A DNA stretch of 64,000 nucleotides, taken from positions 329,381 to 393,380 of the forward strand of contig JABJJW010000012.1 in assembly GCA_018660685.1 (NCBI GenBank), read 5' to 3'. A program made the position numbers and the translations under genes. The notes under the pieces are model-generated. The model did no database searches and was not told the origin of the DNA. It saw only the letters and a program-made list of their open reading frames with translations. Positions 37,125 through 48,300 of this stretch are shown piece after piece; the stretch's first letter is position 1, and each line of letters starts with the position of its first letter. Source of the DNA: Flavobacteriales bacterium (GTDB taxonomy: Bacteria > Bacteroidota > Bacteroidia > Flavobacteriales_G > Salibacteraceae).

Positions 37125-38101
37125 CGCGGCTTAAAGATGCGATATGTAAACAACACGCACGCACCAATAAGCGCCGGTATAGCCACGTTGATGGTCCACA
37201 CAAATAGAACCGCATAGGTGACCATGGCTAAGTCAACATCGAAGAGCTGGAAATATGAAAGTGCCATCGATTCCCTGAGCAGTATTTCAGGAACCGGGAG
37301 GAATGGAACCAAGGTCGTTGAAAACAACGTGAGAGCTGAAGCTCCTCCAATGGCCCACCAATCTGTTGACTCAAGAAGGAGGTAGAAGACAATTAGGTAT
37401 TGAGCGAGGAAGGTCGAGAATCGAAATAGAGACAGCAGATATAGCTGGTGAAGCATAGCTGATGGAATCTCACTGAATACATCCAAATGCCGTTTGTACT
37501 TCTTCAAAAACTTGATCTTCAAAAGAATCGTAGAAAATAGTTCAATTCTCAAATAGAGAAAGAGCGTGGTCAGGAAAAAGAGAAATAGGACTACTTGGAA
37601 GATGAGCGTGGGCAATATTCCTAGCGCTTGTTCACCAATTCTGCTTAGAAGGAAGATCATCCCTCCTACTCCAAAAGTCACCGTTGCCATAGTCTGAGAC
37701 AAGCCATTCACAAAAGCCAGTAAAGAAGCTTTCACCCGGCGCTCTGGGCTTAAAGCAAGTATTCGTCCGATGAACTCACCAATTCTATTCGGAGAAAACA
37801 CACCGACCGTGACACCGCTGAGCACTCCCTTCACTGCGGTCGTCCACCGAATCGAAAATTGTGTTTCCACCAACCATTTCCATTTGAGCACTTCAATGCC
37901 CCAATTGACTGCCATCACAACAAGGACAAGACTCCCTAAGGCAGTAAGATGAATTATTGAAAAGGATGAGAAACTGAACGCTTGCAATTCAAGACCCACA
38001 ACTGAGTTTTGAAGTTTCGAGACGATGTACCAAATGGCAGCGGTAGAAATAAAGAGCTTCAAACTCCACGAGCTCAACCGTCGAATAACGCTCAAGTCCA
38101 T
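37121..38101 (-). CDS. LPG-synthase-TM/flippase-like membrane protein
   Basis: An integral membrane protein of about 326 residues if started at ATG 38101. The frame extends to 38194, but that part is hydrophilic and overlaps ruvC. About eight hydrophobic helices are visible. The block GVTVGVFSPNRIGEFIGRI (about residues 100-118) is typical of the lysylphosphatidylglycerol synthase transmembrane (UPF0104) family, which has flippase-like members. The stop overlaps the GT2 start, so it may move or accept the product of that enzyme. Start uncertain; ATG 38170 is the next alternative. Confidence 0.78.
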   Translation of the reverse strand: MDLSVIRRLSSWSLKLFISTAAIWYIVSKLQNSVVGLELQAFSFSSFSIIHLTALGSLVLVVMAVNWGIEVLKWKWLVETQFSIRWTTAVKGVLSGVTVGVFSPNRIGEFIGRILALSPERRVKASLLAFVNGLSQTMATVTFGVGGMIFLLSRIGEQALGILPTLIFQVVLFLFFLTTLFLYLRIELFSTILLKIKFLKKYKRHLDVFSEIPSAMLHQLYLLSLFRFSTFLAQYLIVFYLLLESTDWWAIGGASALTLFSTTLVPFLPVPEILLRESMALSYFQLFDVDLAMVTYAVLFVWTINVAIPALIGACVLFTYRIFKPR

Positions 38102-38168
38102 CTGTTTAGAACTTTTAGAACGTAAATTTTCTGCCCTGTTCGACTCTTTTATCTTCGAGAAAGTATTC

Positions 38169-38735
38169 ATGAGTTCCTCCAACCGTACATTCAAAGAAAA
38201 GATAATTCTAGGTATCGACCCCGGAACAAACGTGATGGGTTATGGTGCTGTACTAGTGCAAGGCCAAGAATTAAGTCATGTAAGTATGGGTGCAATTCAT
38301 TTGAAAGATCCAGACCCAGCCATCAAACTCAAGATGATATTCGAAAAGACACTTTGGCTTATCGATGAAAACAAACCGGATGAAATGGCCTTTGAGGCGC
38401 CCTTCTTTGGGAAGAATGTTCAATCCATGTTGAAACTAGGCCGAGCTCAAGGTGTTTCAATGGCTGCCGCACTCTATCGCGGATTGCCAATCGCCGAATA
38501 CAGCCCAAGAAAGGTAAAACAATCGATCACCGGAAGTGGAGCTGCATCTAAGGAACAAGTCGCCAAAATGCTACAATCCTTGCTCAAATTGGAAACCCTA
38601 CCAAAAAGCCTCGACGCGACAGATGGGATGGCGGTTGCATTGTGCCATCACTTTCAGTCCACGAGTCCGATAAGTTCATCTAAAGGGAAAAGTTGGGATG
38701 CTTTCATCAAAAGCAATCCAGACAGAATAAGTTAA
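38169..38735 (+). CDS. ruvC: Crossover junction endodeoxyribonuclease RuvC
   Basis: Holliday-junction resolvase, 188 residues. The catalytic acidic residues are intact: Asp17 in GIDPGTNVMGYG, Glu76 in AFEAPFFGKN, and Asp149 and Asp152 in SLDATDGMAVAL. Start at ATG 38169; the longer upstream frame lacks family similarity and overlaps the divergent flippase-like gene. It acts with RuvAB in recombination and repair, but ruvA/ruvB are not in the window. The stop overlaps the convergent HIT gene by four bases. Confidence 0.96.
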   Translation: MSSSNRTFKEKIILGIDPGTNVMGYGAVLVQGQELSHVSMGAIHLKDPDPAIKLKMIFEKTLWLIDENKPDEMAFEAPFFGKNVQSMLKLGRAQGVSMAAALYRGLPIAEYSPRKVKQSITGSGAASKEQVAKMLQSLLKLETLPKSLDATDGMAVALCHHFQSTSPISSSKGKSWDAFIKSNPDRIS

Positions 38736-39124
38736 AAGGCATTTGCGATTTTAACTCGAATATCTTCAAACTCTTCCGTGCTCAGCGAAAGCTTTGGTCG
38801 AGAGAAATCCAAATCTGATATTGAATTAATGGGCACCAGGTGAATGTGGGCATGTGGCACCTCAAGGCCGATGACTGAGACCCCGATTCGTTCGCACGGA
38901 ATAACTTTTTCTATGGCTTTAGCCACCTTTTTAGAAAAGACCAAATACTCACTGAGGATTTCTGGTTCAAGATCGAATATGTAGTCAATCTCAATCTTGG
39001 GAATGACCAAAACATGGCCTTTTGCTAACGGGTTGATATCAAGGATGGCAAAAAATTCGTCGCTCTCAGCAACAAAATGGCCTGGAATTTCTTTAGATAA
39101 TATTTTCGAAAAAATGCTCGGCAT
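38732..39124 (-). CDS. HIT family nucleotide-binding protein
   Basis: A 130-residue histidine-triad protein of the HINT/Hit type. The triad is HAHIH in VPHAHIHLVP (His91, His93, His95), with the N-terminal block SKILSKEIPGHFV and NPLAKGHVLVIPK. It hydrolyses nucleotide phosphoramidates or adenylates. The start ATG 39124 shares the last base of the greA stop (TGATG); the codon before it is TTG. Thus greA and this gene are co-transcribed, a frequent pairing in Bacteroidota. Confidence 0.93.
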   Translation of the reverse strand: MPSIFSKILSKEIPGHFVAESDEFFAILDINPLAKGHVLVIPKIEIDYIFDLEPEILSEYLVFSKKVAKAIEKVIPCERIGVSVIGLEVPHAHIHLVPINSISDLDFSRPKLSLSTEEFEDIRVKIANAF

Positions 39125-39597
39125 CAACGAGTAATTTCTAGAATTTCAAATTTCATCACTCCGTTTGGTACTTCAATCTCCGCTACGTCACCGAGCTTTT
39201 TGCCCAACAGACCTTTTCCTATTGGAGAGTCTACTGAAATCTTTCCAGAACGAAGGTCTGCCTCATTTTCGGCAACAACTGTATACGTCATCTCTTTGTT
39301 CATCGCCAAGTTCTTGATCCGAACTGTAGAGAGAATCAACACTTTTTCATTGTCCAGCTGAGATTCATCGATGATCTGTGCATTGCTGATACCATCTTCA
39401 AGTTTGGCGATTTTCATCTCAAGCAGGCCTTGTGCTTCCTTCGCTGCATCATACTCAGCGTTCTCACTAAGGTCCCCCTTATCTCTGGCCTCACCAATCT
39501 GCTTAGAAATGGCAGTCCGTTGAACAGTCTTCATTTCATGCAGCTCATCTTTCAACTTCTTCAATCCCTCTTCGGAATAATAAGATACTTGTGCCAT
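39124..39597 (-). CDS. greA: Transcription elongation factor GreA
   Basis: Rescues backtracked RNA polymerase by stimulating transcript cleavage. Start at ATG 39597 gives 157 residues beginning MAQVSYYSEEGLKKLKDEL; the frame opens 14 codons earlier. The N-terminal coiled coil contains the acidic tip RDKGDLSENAEYDAAKEAQG (about residues 37-56) needed for cleavage, and the C-terminal globular domain has SPIGKGLLGKKLGD. Length is normal. The HIT gene follows. Confidence 0.96.
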   Translation of the reverse strand: MAQVSYYSEEGLKKLKDELHEMKTVQRTAISKQIGEARDKGDLSENAEYDAAKEAQGLLEMKIAKLEDGISNAQIIDESQLDNEKVLILSTVRIKNLAMNKEMTYTVVAENEADLRSGKISVDSPIGKGLLGKKLGDVAEIEVPNGVMKFEILEITR

Positions 39598-39628
39598 GAA
39601 TTTCGATTTGTAATAATTGAAATACAAA

Positions 39629-39650
39629 GGAACCGCCAACCAGCGGTTCC
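39629..39650 (-). terminator. Hairpin after the PorV-like gene
   Basis: A perfect 8-bp stem, GGAACCGC (39629-39636) with GCGGTTCC (39643-39650), and a six-base loop. Read on the minus strand it is followed by TTTGTATTT, so it likely ends the receptor/secreted-protein/PorV-like operon before greA. Confidence 0.65.
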
Positions 39651-39678
39651 ATCTGCGAAAATATATGTAATAATTTAA

Positions 39679-40767
39679 TTAGATGCGTAAGCGCAACCCA
39701 AAGCTATGAGTACCTCCTAGCGGATTCGCAAAGCGATATGAGTAGTCGAAACTAAAGCCGCTTTCAGCTTTCCCTTTGAAAGGGAGCATCAATGACATTC
39801 CAACCGTTGGACCTGTGTTAGCATTTACTCGACCTCCATTTCCTAAAGCCGAGAAACCTTTTGCTTCATAGACTAAACCACCTCTCACGGCAACGTAGTT
39901 CTTATATCCAAACTCCACGCCTCCACGCAATTGATCTTGAGAAAAGGAATTTGATGTGAAGGTTCCAGCAACCGTGATCTTATAGTCTGAAGGCGCTTTT
40001 GCATCTTCCTCAGCCTCTTCTGCTGGAGTGGCTAATAGATAGATATCATACGCCGCACCGATATTCAGCAACGCTGGCATTTCAAAGCTTTCAGCTCTTT
40101 GGTTCAACGTGAATTCACCGTCCTGAAGTATTACAACTTGAGACAATCCATCTCCTTCGTACTTCATCTTTGGACCGACATTTCTCAATGCAATTCCGAA
40201 TTTGATCCTGTCATTGTCTCCAGTTACATATCTAATTCCAGCATCCAATGCCATACCGTTTGCTGATACATTATTGATTGCCTCATTGACGACTCGGATT
40301 GCTCCACCACCGTGAATACTATTAGAAAACGCATGACCATACCCAATTGTCATATTGAGATACTGAGGTCGGAACGTTCCTTGTCCACCATCAGGGTTAG
40401 CCGTCGTTGTGATTCCGATTTCTCCAAATGACATCGCATTGAAGCCAAGTCCTATTACTCCTTGTTCGCCAACTCTCTGTGCAAGGGCAAATGAGTTGAT
40501 CGATATACCAGAGCCACTGAAAAGTTGAACATTGGTGAAATTGAACTCCGTCTTTCCGATACCGGTCAAACCTGAAATGTTCAAATTGAACGCTTCAACC
40601 CCAGAGGCAAATGCACTGTTGGCACCACCCATTCCGCTACTGCGAGCCCAAGGATTGATTAGCAATTCATTCGCTCCTGCCTGGCCAATTCGCTCCTTGT
40701 TCCCTGCGAACCCAGCGAAACACATTGATGCCAACGCGATACTTAATATATGCTTAGTCATTTTCAT
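39679..40767 (-). CDS. PorV/PorQ family outer membrane protein
   Basis: A 362-residue exported barrel protein (start 40767, or the ATG at 40761). Signal peptide about 3-21. Family signatures are the NPWARSSGMGGANSAFASG block (about 38-56), the alternating strands EFNFTNVQLFSGSG and the C-terminal SGFSFDYSYRFANPLGGTHSFGLRLRI. This is the FadL-like PorV/PorQ family; PorV is the T9SS shuttle that passes substrates to the surface. The start is within 20 bases of the large secreted-protein gene's stop, so it belongs to the same operon. Whether it is the true PorV or a paralogue is open. Confidence 0.85.
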   Translation of the reverse strand: MKMTKHILSIALASMCFAGFAGNKERIGQAGANELLINPWARSSGMGGANSAFASGVEAFNLNISGLTGIGKTEFNFTNVQLFSGSGISINSFALAQRVGEQGVIGLGFNAMSFGEIGITTTANPDGGQGTFRPQYLNMTIGYGHAFSNSIHGGGAIRVVNEAINNVSANGMALDAGIRYVTGDNDRIKFGIALRNVGPKMKYEGDGLSQVVILQDGEFTLNQRAESFEMPALLNIGAAYDIYLLATPAEEAEEDAKAPSDYKITVAGTFTSNSFSQDQLRGGVEFGYKNYVAVRGGLVYEAKGFSALGNGGRVNANTGPTVGMSLMLPFKGKAESGFSFDYSYRFANPLGGTHSFGLRLRI

Positions 40768-40785
40768 TTTCCTTCACTTTGGTGA

Positions 40786-43700
40786 TTAGAACGAGTTCAG
40801 GTCGATTGGACGTAGAACACCAAACCACTTCAATATTTTCTCTCCAAGACCCGGTGCTTCTACATGAATTATGTAGAGACCACTCGCGATCGTTATGTTG
40901 TCTTGATTCTTCAGATCCCAATCAATACTGGTTGCTGTAGGATCATCTTTATCGTAAGTCCTTACGAGCGTACCATTCACTGTGAAAATGTTGATGGTAC
41001 ACACTTCCGGAAGATTGATCAGTTTCACTACGTAATCCAAACGCTGCTCTTCATAGGAGCTATAGGCGTAGTATGGATTCGGCACCGCCTTAATTTCATC
41101 AAGAGCATCAGTTCCCAGTGAATCTGAAATTGTTGGAGCAACTTTGTACGTATTGAAGTTGTACAATGGAAGGCCACGATTCACCGTCTCGACCATTCTC
41201 AAGCCAGCACCTGAAGTAGACACAAATCCAGCTTCAACCGCTTTAAAGGCGCCTCCTTTATAGTACCGAACAGAATCCTGAACAATGATGGTTGAGTCAC
41301 CTGACTGAACTTCAAAATCTTGATTCACGGTCACACGACCATCCGATACATAGTACTGACCACCACTCGCAATTGAAGTTGCATCAACGAAGTCTGTACT
41401 AGGAGAATAAGGACGATACTTAGAAGCAGCGCGTAATTGGATAGTAACACCGTTACTATCTGAATCACCCCATAATTGACCATTCTCGGCAACCAGAGGG
41501 TATCCGACCCATGCTCCTGCTCGGAACACAGACATGAACCCTTGGTAAGCTTCTTCGTTTGGATTGATAATATTAGGATTGTTTGTTGGGTCAAACGTCG
41601 CCATGTTTCCATATGCGTACGAACCACCATCATAAGACGGCATTAGTCTGCGTGGTTTACCTAACTTCTGACCATCTTCTGCGTTGTTTCTGAACACGTA
41701 CACCATGTGCATTCCTCCATAACGAAGTTCACCCCATAGTTCTTCAGCAACTTTATCGGTTGGATTCCACTGCATGTCTCGCCCATTTTCACCGGCAAGC
41801 CAAGAATTCTCAGAGAATGCCATATTCAATCGCTCACCTGTTTCCACGTCCACTGCATATCCAGGGAACCATCCCATACCATATGATAAACCTTCCAAGG
41901 CAGCCAAATTGTAACCGATACTGGCGAAGTAGTCTTTGTCAGACTGACGCATGTTGGCAATCATTGAGGTAGTCAATACTTGATCACCGAAGTATGTTGC
42001 CTCCTCTAAATTCACTCCTGACTCAAACTGGTTCAATCCATTTTTGTCAACGGATAAGCCGCGACGAAGTTCGCCTCTAACAATATCACCTTCATTAAGG
42101 AAGGCAACATCCCCTGCCTCAATCACCGGACAGCGAGTCCATTTGTTCTTGTCTTTTGTAAAAATGACGTCAACACTAGGCGTATTATGCAATCCAGCAT
42201 TGTTACGCATGTCCTCAGCAAACTTCATTGCAGAAGTAACGCTTGTTCCAGCGAAGAACGGTACAGGATGTGCCGTATCAAAGCTTGCAAGTGCCCATGG
42301 GGACCAAGTTCTTCCGGCAATATTCTCCCAGTCTTGTGCTGAGTCACACGGAACTTCGTTGGCATTATCCAAGAAGCAGTCCGTACAAGGAATCTCAAGC
42401 GTCGCAGCCGCGTCTGGATAGTACGTTCCCGCCTTAATCCAGTTGAAGTCGCAATCAGCATCTTCATCGATGATACCACCTAACCACTGATCAGTTTGAT
42501 CATCGTACTCGATGTTGAAACCAATATATCCATTGTTAATCGTTCCTTCTTCGTTCGCTGCGAAACCAGGACCCACTGAAAGTGAAAGGCCAAGATCAAA
42601 CAAGACTTGCTCATTATTCTGTCGAATAGTCTGGTCCGCATAGATTGTATCTAGAGGAGTTTCAGCGTTATTTCGCTCATATAATAACCAAGTAAGGTTG
42701 GAATAGTCCTGATTGGCGGTTGTATCAATAAACTTGATTGTAAACTCTCCTGGTTGGATTGTCAGAGGATCAACCACTTTCAAGGCAACCGGTCCTTCAC
42801 CAGCCGCATACTTCAAGTTGGGCGAGGTCCAGTAATCTGGGCTTGCACCTGCAGACATCATAGAATCGATCTGATCCTCTTTGATATTCACATAGTTCCC
42901 ACCGTTTCCACGTCCTTCAACTCTAGTGATCTCAATTCCATCACCGTATTCGGCGTTCAATTGAATACCGTTGAACTCAATATCCGTCTTATGAGGAATG
43001 GCCGCATAAACTTGCACAGGCCCACTTGGAGATTTACGAGATGCCAAGTAAGGAATTTTCTGACCGTCCAATCTTGGTGGATCTGAAGATGGGTCATAGA
43101 CTCCATCGACAAATTCGAGATTTCCAAAACCATCACCATATCGGTTGTACGCATAAGCAATCACCATATAGTAGTATGTCTTGTGGTTGATCAACCGGAT
43201 GTTGTCTACAGCGAATAGATCCTGATCAATCTTAAACGTGTGACGAATCCCTTCGTTCGCTCCATCAACCTTGACAATCGGAACATCCTGACCAATCTGT
43301 GAGTTGTACTCATAGTTGATCAACTTAGACACCCCATTGGCAATGTCAACTTGAGACATCAAACGTGCCTTATCTGGGTCGTTCAAGTCATTCGTACTAA
43401 CTGTAGCATCTGCCAATTGATAAATCTGATATCCTTCAAACTTGTACGTGGCAAATACAGACTTCTCTTTAGGAGTCAGACGTACATCGTTCTTACCATC
43501 ATCATTTGTATCAATTGAATCCGGTGCTGCGAGGAATGGATCAACTGCTTCGAACCCTTCATTGAAGTTGTTCGAATTGATTCCATTGGACAGCATAAGA
43601 ATAACTTCCTTGTCCAATTCTTGAACTGTAACATCTGGAGCATCAGGACCGTCAAGAATCTCAAAGCAAGAATCAAATAATGCTTGAGTCTTATCATCGG

Positions 43701-45324
43701 CCTTTCTCATGTCTTCAACAGACTGAAGACGTCCACCGGATGCTGCTTGCATCCAAACGACTCCAACAGTAATATTATTTACGGCACCTGGGCCTAATCG
43801 GAATGGACCAGATGATTGTACAAATCGTCGGTCACCTGGAGGGTTACCAGCGTTTACTTCCGTCCATGGCTCTGTATTTCCAGGATCAACTCCATCGGTT
43901 CCCCAATTTTGAGGATCGGTATCCCCAGGGAACATGTAACTGGCAGGTATCGCCGCTGGGTTGGAAGGATCGTATCCATTTCCACCAAAAGTCATTGGAG
44001 TTCCATCTCTCCAGATACCACGCAACATGTTATAGTAATCTGTCGCGATACTCGGGTCACCTGTTGGGCCTGCCGCGTTGTTATGATAAAGGAATTTACG
44101 CATTCCATATCGCTCGTTATCTACGATTCCGTCGCCATATCCTGCTCCTTGACCAGCGTAAATAATTCCGTCCTCAGCAAGAGCGCCAGCGTAGTCATTT
44201 TCGCAAAAACAATTATCAATACCATCATTTGCCTGGAACGGACCTTGGAAAAAGTCAACTCCAATTGCAGGTGGTTGAGTTCCGTATCCAAGATTACCAG
44301 AGGCATCTTGATCATCGTCATCACCATTATAGAAATACCCTAATCCCCGGCGAACATCAACACCGACATAGTCATCCTGTGCATTACCGAGGTCACCATC
44401 TACCCACTGACCGAAGTACGTATCACTGAGTTCGAAAGTCGAACGGTTAATAAGCTCGTAGTTGTAGAAGGTCATGTTGTTGACCTCATCTGTCGTAGCG
44501 AATGCAAATGCTTGCGCACGAATTTCCATTCCGATTGACTGACCACCGGATTCAGTATGGACATTCCCCTTGTCATTAAAGACCCACCAAAGGTTCTGAT
44601 CACCATAAATGTCCTTTACTCGTCGGCTACAATCACTTTTTCCAGTTAAAACATAACTTGGATAGTCACCATCTCCTAGCGGATCGTAGTCACCGTCTCC
44701 ATCTCGATCAAAGAAAGGAGCGAGGTAGTAATCTTCGTTGTACGGATCAAAATTTCGACCATGCGCTGGCCATTCCGTAATAACAGCAGGTATTGTGTAT
44801 GCAGGGTATAAATCTTCCTGCGTAGTTGTTCCGTTTTCTTGGTCAAACTGACCAGCTTCCCACCAAGCAGAATATTCTGCAACCAAGGAACGCGTCGTTT
44901 CCCAGTGACGATCATAATCCTTACAAGTTTCGGGATCGATTTCGGAGTCTAGGGTACTCAACGGACCTGTCCAATAATCATTACCAATCTGACGGAATCT
45001 TAAAGCGGCCACTTTAAACTGACCAGAGACATCTTGCCCGGCGAGCCACAATGAGCCTGCAAACAATGAGGTCTTATCTGAGTTCTTAGGAATCTCATAT
45101 CGGGCGCGGTTAAAATCCCACCACATGTCACCACCACTCTGAATCAACGCTCTTGTGTTGTTGATGTCTAGCTCTGTTGCAGCTGTGGCTGGAGTACAAT
45201 TGGCCGCAACCCCTGGAGGATTGTCGTTGCCCTTATTTCGGTTCTCATATTTATACCTCTCCGCATTCGCCGAGATGGCAATTGAGATTAAAATAACGCT
45301 GCTTAATAGTTTTCTCATTTTCAT
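40786..45324 (-). CDS. Very large secreted protein, T9SS-type C-terminus
   Basis: About 1512 residues, start at ATG 45324 (a TTG lies two codons upstream). A signal peptide is followed by a long extracellular region with an acidic metal-binding-like patch (FDRDGDGDYDPLGDGDYP, about residues 205-222), Asn/Gly/Trp-rich stretches and many aromatic residues. The last ~95 residues (AVPNPYYAYSS, then INLPEVCTINIFTVNGTLVRTY and a final SGLYIIHVEAPG) have the shape of a T9SS type A sorting/FlgD-like domain. No catalytic domain is recognised. It lies between a TonB receptor gene and a PorV-like gene with gaps of under 25 bases on both sides. Confidence 0.82.
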   Translation of the reverse strand: MKMRKLLSSVILISIAISANAERYKYENRNKGNDNPPGVAANCTPATAATELDINNTRALIQSGGDMWWDFNRARYEIPKNSDKTSLFAGSLWLAGQDVSGQFKVAALRFRQIGNDYWTGPLSTLDSEIDPETCKDYDRHWETTRSLVAEYSAWWEAGQFDQENGTTTQEDLYPAYTIPAVITEWPAHGRNFDPYNEDYYLAPFFDRDGDGDYDPLGDGDYPSYVLTGKSDCSRRVKDIYGDQNLWWVFNDKGNVHTESGGQSIGMEIRAQAFAFATTDEVNNMTFYNYELINRSTFELSDTYFGQWVDGDLGNAQDDYVGVDVRRGLGYFYNGDDDDQDASGNLGYGTQPPAIGVDFFQGPFQANDGIDNCFCENDYAGALAEDGIIYAGQGAGYGDGIVDNERYGMRKFLYHNNAAGPTGDPSIATDYYNMLRGIWRDGTPMTFGGNGYDPSNPAAIPASYMFPGDTDPQNWGTDGVDPGNTEPWTEVNAGNPPGDRRFVQSSGPFRLGPGAVNNITVGVVWMQAASGGRLQSVEDMRKADDKTQALFDSCFEILDGPDAPDVTVQELDKEVILMLSNGINSNNFNEGFEAVDPFLAAPDSIDTNDDGKNDVRLTPKEKSVFATYKFEGYQIYQLADATVSTNDLNDPDKARLMSQVDIANGVSKLINYEYNSQIGQDVPIVKVDGANEGIRHTFKIDQDLFAVDNIRLINHKTYYYMVIAYAYNRYGDGFGNLEFVDGVYDPSSDPPRLDGQKIPYLASRKSPSGPVQVYAAIPHKTDIEFNGIQLNAEYGDGIEITRVEGRGNGGNYVNIKEDQIDSMMSAGASPDYWTSPNLKYAAGEGPVALKVVDPLTIQPGEFTIKFIDTTANQDYSNLTWLLYERNNAETPLDTIYADQTIRQNNEQVLFDLGLSLSVGPGFAANEEGTINNGYIGFNIEYDDQTDQWLGGIIDEDADCDFNWIKAGTYYPDAAATLEIPCTDCFLDNANEVPCDSAQDWENIAGRTWSPWALASFDTAHPVPFFAGTSVTSAMKFAEDMRNNAGLHNTPSVDVIFTKDKNKWTRCPVIEAGDVAFLNEGDIVRGELRRGLSVDKNGLNQFESGVNLEEATYFGDQVLTTSMIANMRQSDKDYFASIGYNLAALEGLSYGMGWFPGYAVDVETGERLNMAFSENSWLAGENGRDMQWNPTDKVAEELWGELRYGGMHMVYVFRNNAEDGQKLGKPRRLMPSYDGGSYAYGNMATFDPTNNPNIINPNEEAYQGFMSVFRAGAWVGYPLVAENGQLWGDSDSNGVTIQLRAASKYRPYSPSTDFVDATSIASGGQYYVSDGRVTVNQDFEVQSGDSTIIVQDSVRYYKGGAFKAVEAGFVSTSGAGLRMVETVNRGLPLYNFNTYKVAPTISDSLGTDALDEIKAVPNPYYAYSSYEEQRLDYVVKLINLPEVCTINIFTVNGTLVRTYDKDDPTATSIDWDLKNQDNITIASGLYIIHVEAPGLGEKILKWFGVLRPIDLNSF

Positions 45325-45344
45325 AATCAAATGCTTTAGGGTCC

Positions 45345-48300
45345 TTAGAAATTGACTCTCACACCAAGTCTAATTCTCCTAGGTAGCTCCCAGTTGTTCG
45401 GGTTCCAAAGTTTTAAGGTATAGTACTCAACAAATGAGTTCGGGCTATTCTGTTCGTCTACGAACACCTGACCAATTGCTGAATTCAGATAACCATCGTC
45501 ATCCGGATTACCAGTAGCACGGTAAACCGCGTTCCAGTTTCTTGCGTTCAAGAGGTTGAAAATTTGGAAGTAAACATTGATTCCAATCTCCCTTGAATCT
45601 TCATTGCGTTGCCAAACAAAATCACGATCTAACGTTGCATCAAATCGGAATTTCCAAGGCAAACTCGCTCCGTTCACAGATCCTTTTTGAAGGGATGCTG
45701 GTGACACTGTGAAAAGTGCTCTTGAGTTAAAGTTTGACTGTGGGTTGTATGGATCTCCTGAACCAGCTCTCAACTGAAGGTTGACACCTGTCTTCTCCAG
45801 AATTCTTTTGTTGCCAATGATTGGTCCATTGTACGACTCACCACCTTTGTATCGGTAGTCAATATTAGCCAAGAGTGCATGACGCTGGTCAAATGACAAT
45901 CTAATCGGCGCTCTAAGATTTGGCTGGCCACTTCGCGCAAGATTTAACTGTGAAGTTGAATTACTTCCCGTCCCTTCTGCAAATTGAAGAGTGTATGATG
46001 CTCTCACTGCAAGGTTGTTCGTGCTTCTTAAGTCGTAAGACACAGTCATACCTTTTACGGTAGAGAAGTCAAGGTTGTCTACAGAAACATACTCGATTGG
46101 GTAAGAATCAAACACTCTCGTCGCTGTCACCATATTTCTCTGCTCTTTGTAGAAAGCAGCAATCTTAAGTGCCATTGAATTAGTCAACGCTTGCTGAAAT
46201 CCGACCTCATAATCAACCGTACGCTCTGGCTGAAGGTTTGGATTGTCCAATCGGGCCGTGCTCGCTCTACTTTCTAAGAAGTAATAATCAGAAGGATTCA
46301 ATCTCTGACCAAACGTCGGTCGTTTCGTCAAAACATCGTAGTGTGCATAGAAATTCGCTTCATCAGAAATTGGGAAACTGAATGCGACTCTAGGCATGAA
46401 CTGCGTCTGTGGCTTGTAGTCTTCAAATGAGTCCTCTCGAATATCAACACTGTTTTGCTGATCAGAATTCTGAAGATAAGGGGCAGGCAATCCATTGCTC
46501 ACGCGCAGTGCTGAAGCGTCAGTCAATTCTGCTCCTTCTGCGTTGTACCATGTTCTGCCATCTCGGTAACCAAGAATGGAAGTTGGATTTGTGATGTCAT
46601 CTACATAAACAACATAGTCATCACCGATGTTGCTTGGATGCGCTTCAACTCCTTCTTCAAGAAGAGCGACGGCTTGGTCATCTCGAGCTCTGAAAGTTGG
46701 AAACAGAACAAATGGATCTTTAAGAACCTGCTGATTTGCATCATATCGATCAACCCGGACACCAATTCGGAAAATCAAGTCATCAAATTCGAACTTATCC
46801 TCAATGTATCCTGCGACGTAAATTGGCGCAAATGGTGCGATGGGCCGTGTAAGGTTTCCAAATTCATCTCGTTCAGTAAAAAAGTCATTGAACGAAGGGT
46901 TGCTCTTTGATCTGTTTCCATATGGATCGTATCCATAGTAAGACACGTATGAATTACCACCGTTATACAATTCATCAGCAGAAAAGAATTCGAGATCAAT
47001 AGACTCAGGATCCAGAGAATAAACATCTAAGAAGTCAACTCCATCAGGATTCAATCCGATGGACTTTCTCAAGTTGTAGTCAATAAAAGACTGAGCCTCA
47101 TTCGGATCCTCAGCATTGTACTCACCGGGAGATGCATTCAATCGAGGGTAAGAAATGGAAGGCCCTGGATACTCGATAATTGGATTTGCAAAATCACGTT
47201 CAGAAACGTGCGTATTTGCCCTTAATCGAGCGGCCGTCCATAATCCTCTTGGACTTAAAGAGTAGGCACGGTCAACACGCTGCTCGTACTCAAATCCCAC
47301 AATGAACTGGTGATCGCCGATGTCAGCAGAACCCTGTCCAGACACTCGAACTTGCTGTCGGAATTGCTCAAAGTAACTGTCCGTGGCCCCACCTCGAGCA
47401 TTTGTAATATCATTATTATACACCCACATACCGTAGACACTTCTTGAGCGTCCATCGAGGTTATCGCCATTAATCAATCCTCCACCAGATTGAATATTGT
47501 TGTAATTGCTGAATGCCTCAGATCGCGCGCGATCATATATAGGGTTTCCTTCTTCGTCGAATCCTTCCCAGCCGTTCAGTTCAAAATAGCGCTGTGTGAA
47601 TCTTGCCAATTCAGGATTTGATTCACTAGGCTGGAATGTGATTAAGGTATCTAGGAAGGTCTGCTGAATGTTACCGAAAATTCCGGTTATACTATCCGTT
47701 CCAACGGCATAGTCCGCACTTTGATACGTTTTGAAAGTACCAATGTGACCATACTTCATAAAATCATCTTTCAACTCTTCATTCTGACGCTTGAAATATT
47801 CTTGGCTGTAGTCAGCCTGAATTGAATAATATGCGTTCTTGATTAGCGACGCTGACTGCTCTTCTTCTTCGGCAGTTGCATTTTTGAAACGTTGAGTGAA
47901 TCGAGAATAGACTTTCCATTCAAAAGTGGTTTCCTGGGGATAGCTTTCGTAGTCAAGCAAACTATGCTCGTAGTCATATCGATTTCCGACACGATAGAAC
48001 ATTGTCCCTCCAAATGTCAAGTCTGTTGTCTCAGTCGTCGAAACATCAAATTTTGCTGCGAGGTTTGCCCCTGTCCTTCCAACATTTGGTCGAACTCGAA
48101 CGCGCTCGAAATCGTTTATTCTCAAATAGTCGCTATTTGGAATAACCGAGTTAGCCGCAAATCCTTCTCGAAGTGGATCCTCTTTTAGGGCTGCCAATAC
48201 ATCGTCCTTGATTTTCCAATTTCCTACTGCAGATGGTCTATTTTCTACGGAGTTGTTAAAGTTTCCTGATATCATGAAACCAAGCAATGATTCTTTATTT

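Noticed and set aside
38102..38194. N-terminal extension of the flippase-like membrane protein
   Set aside because: The residues are hydrophilic and overlap the ruvC start; ATG 38101 begins right before the first membrane helix.
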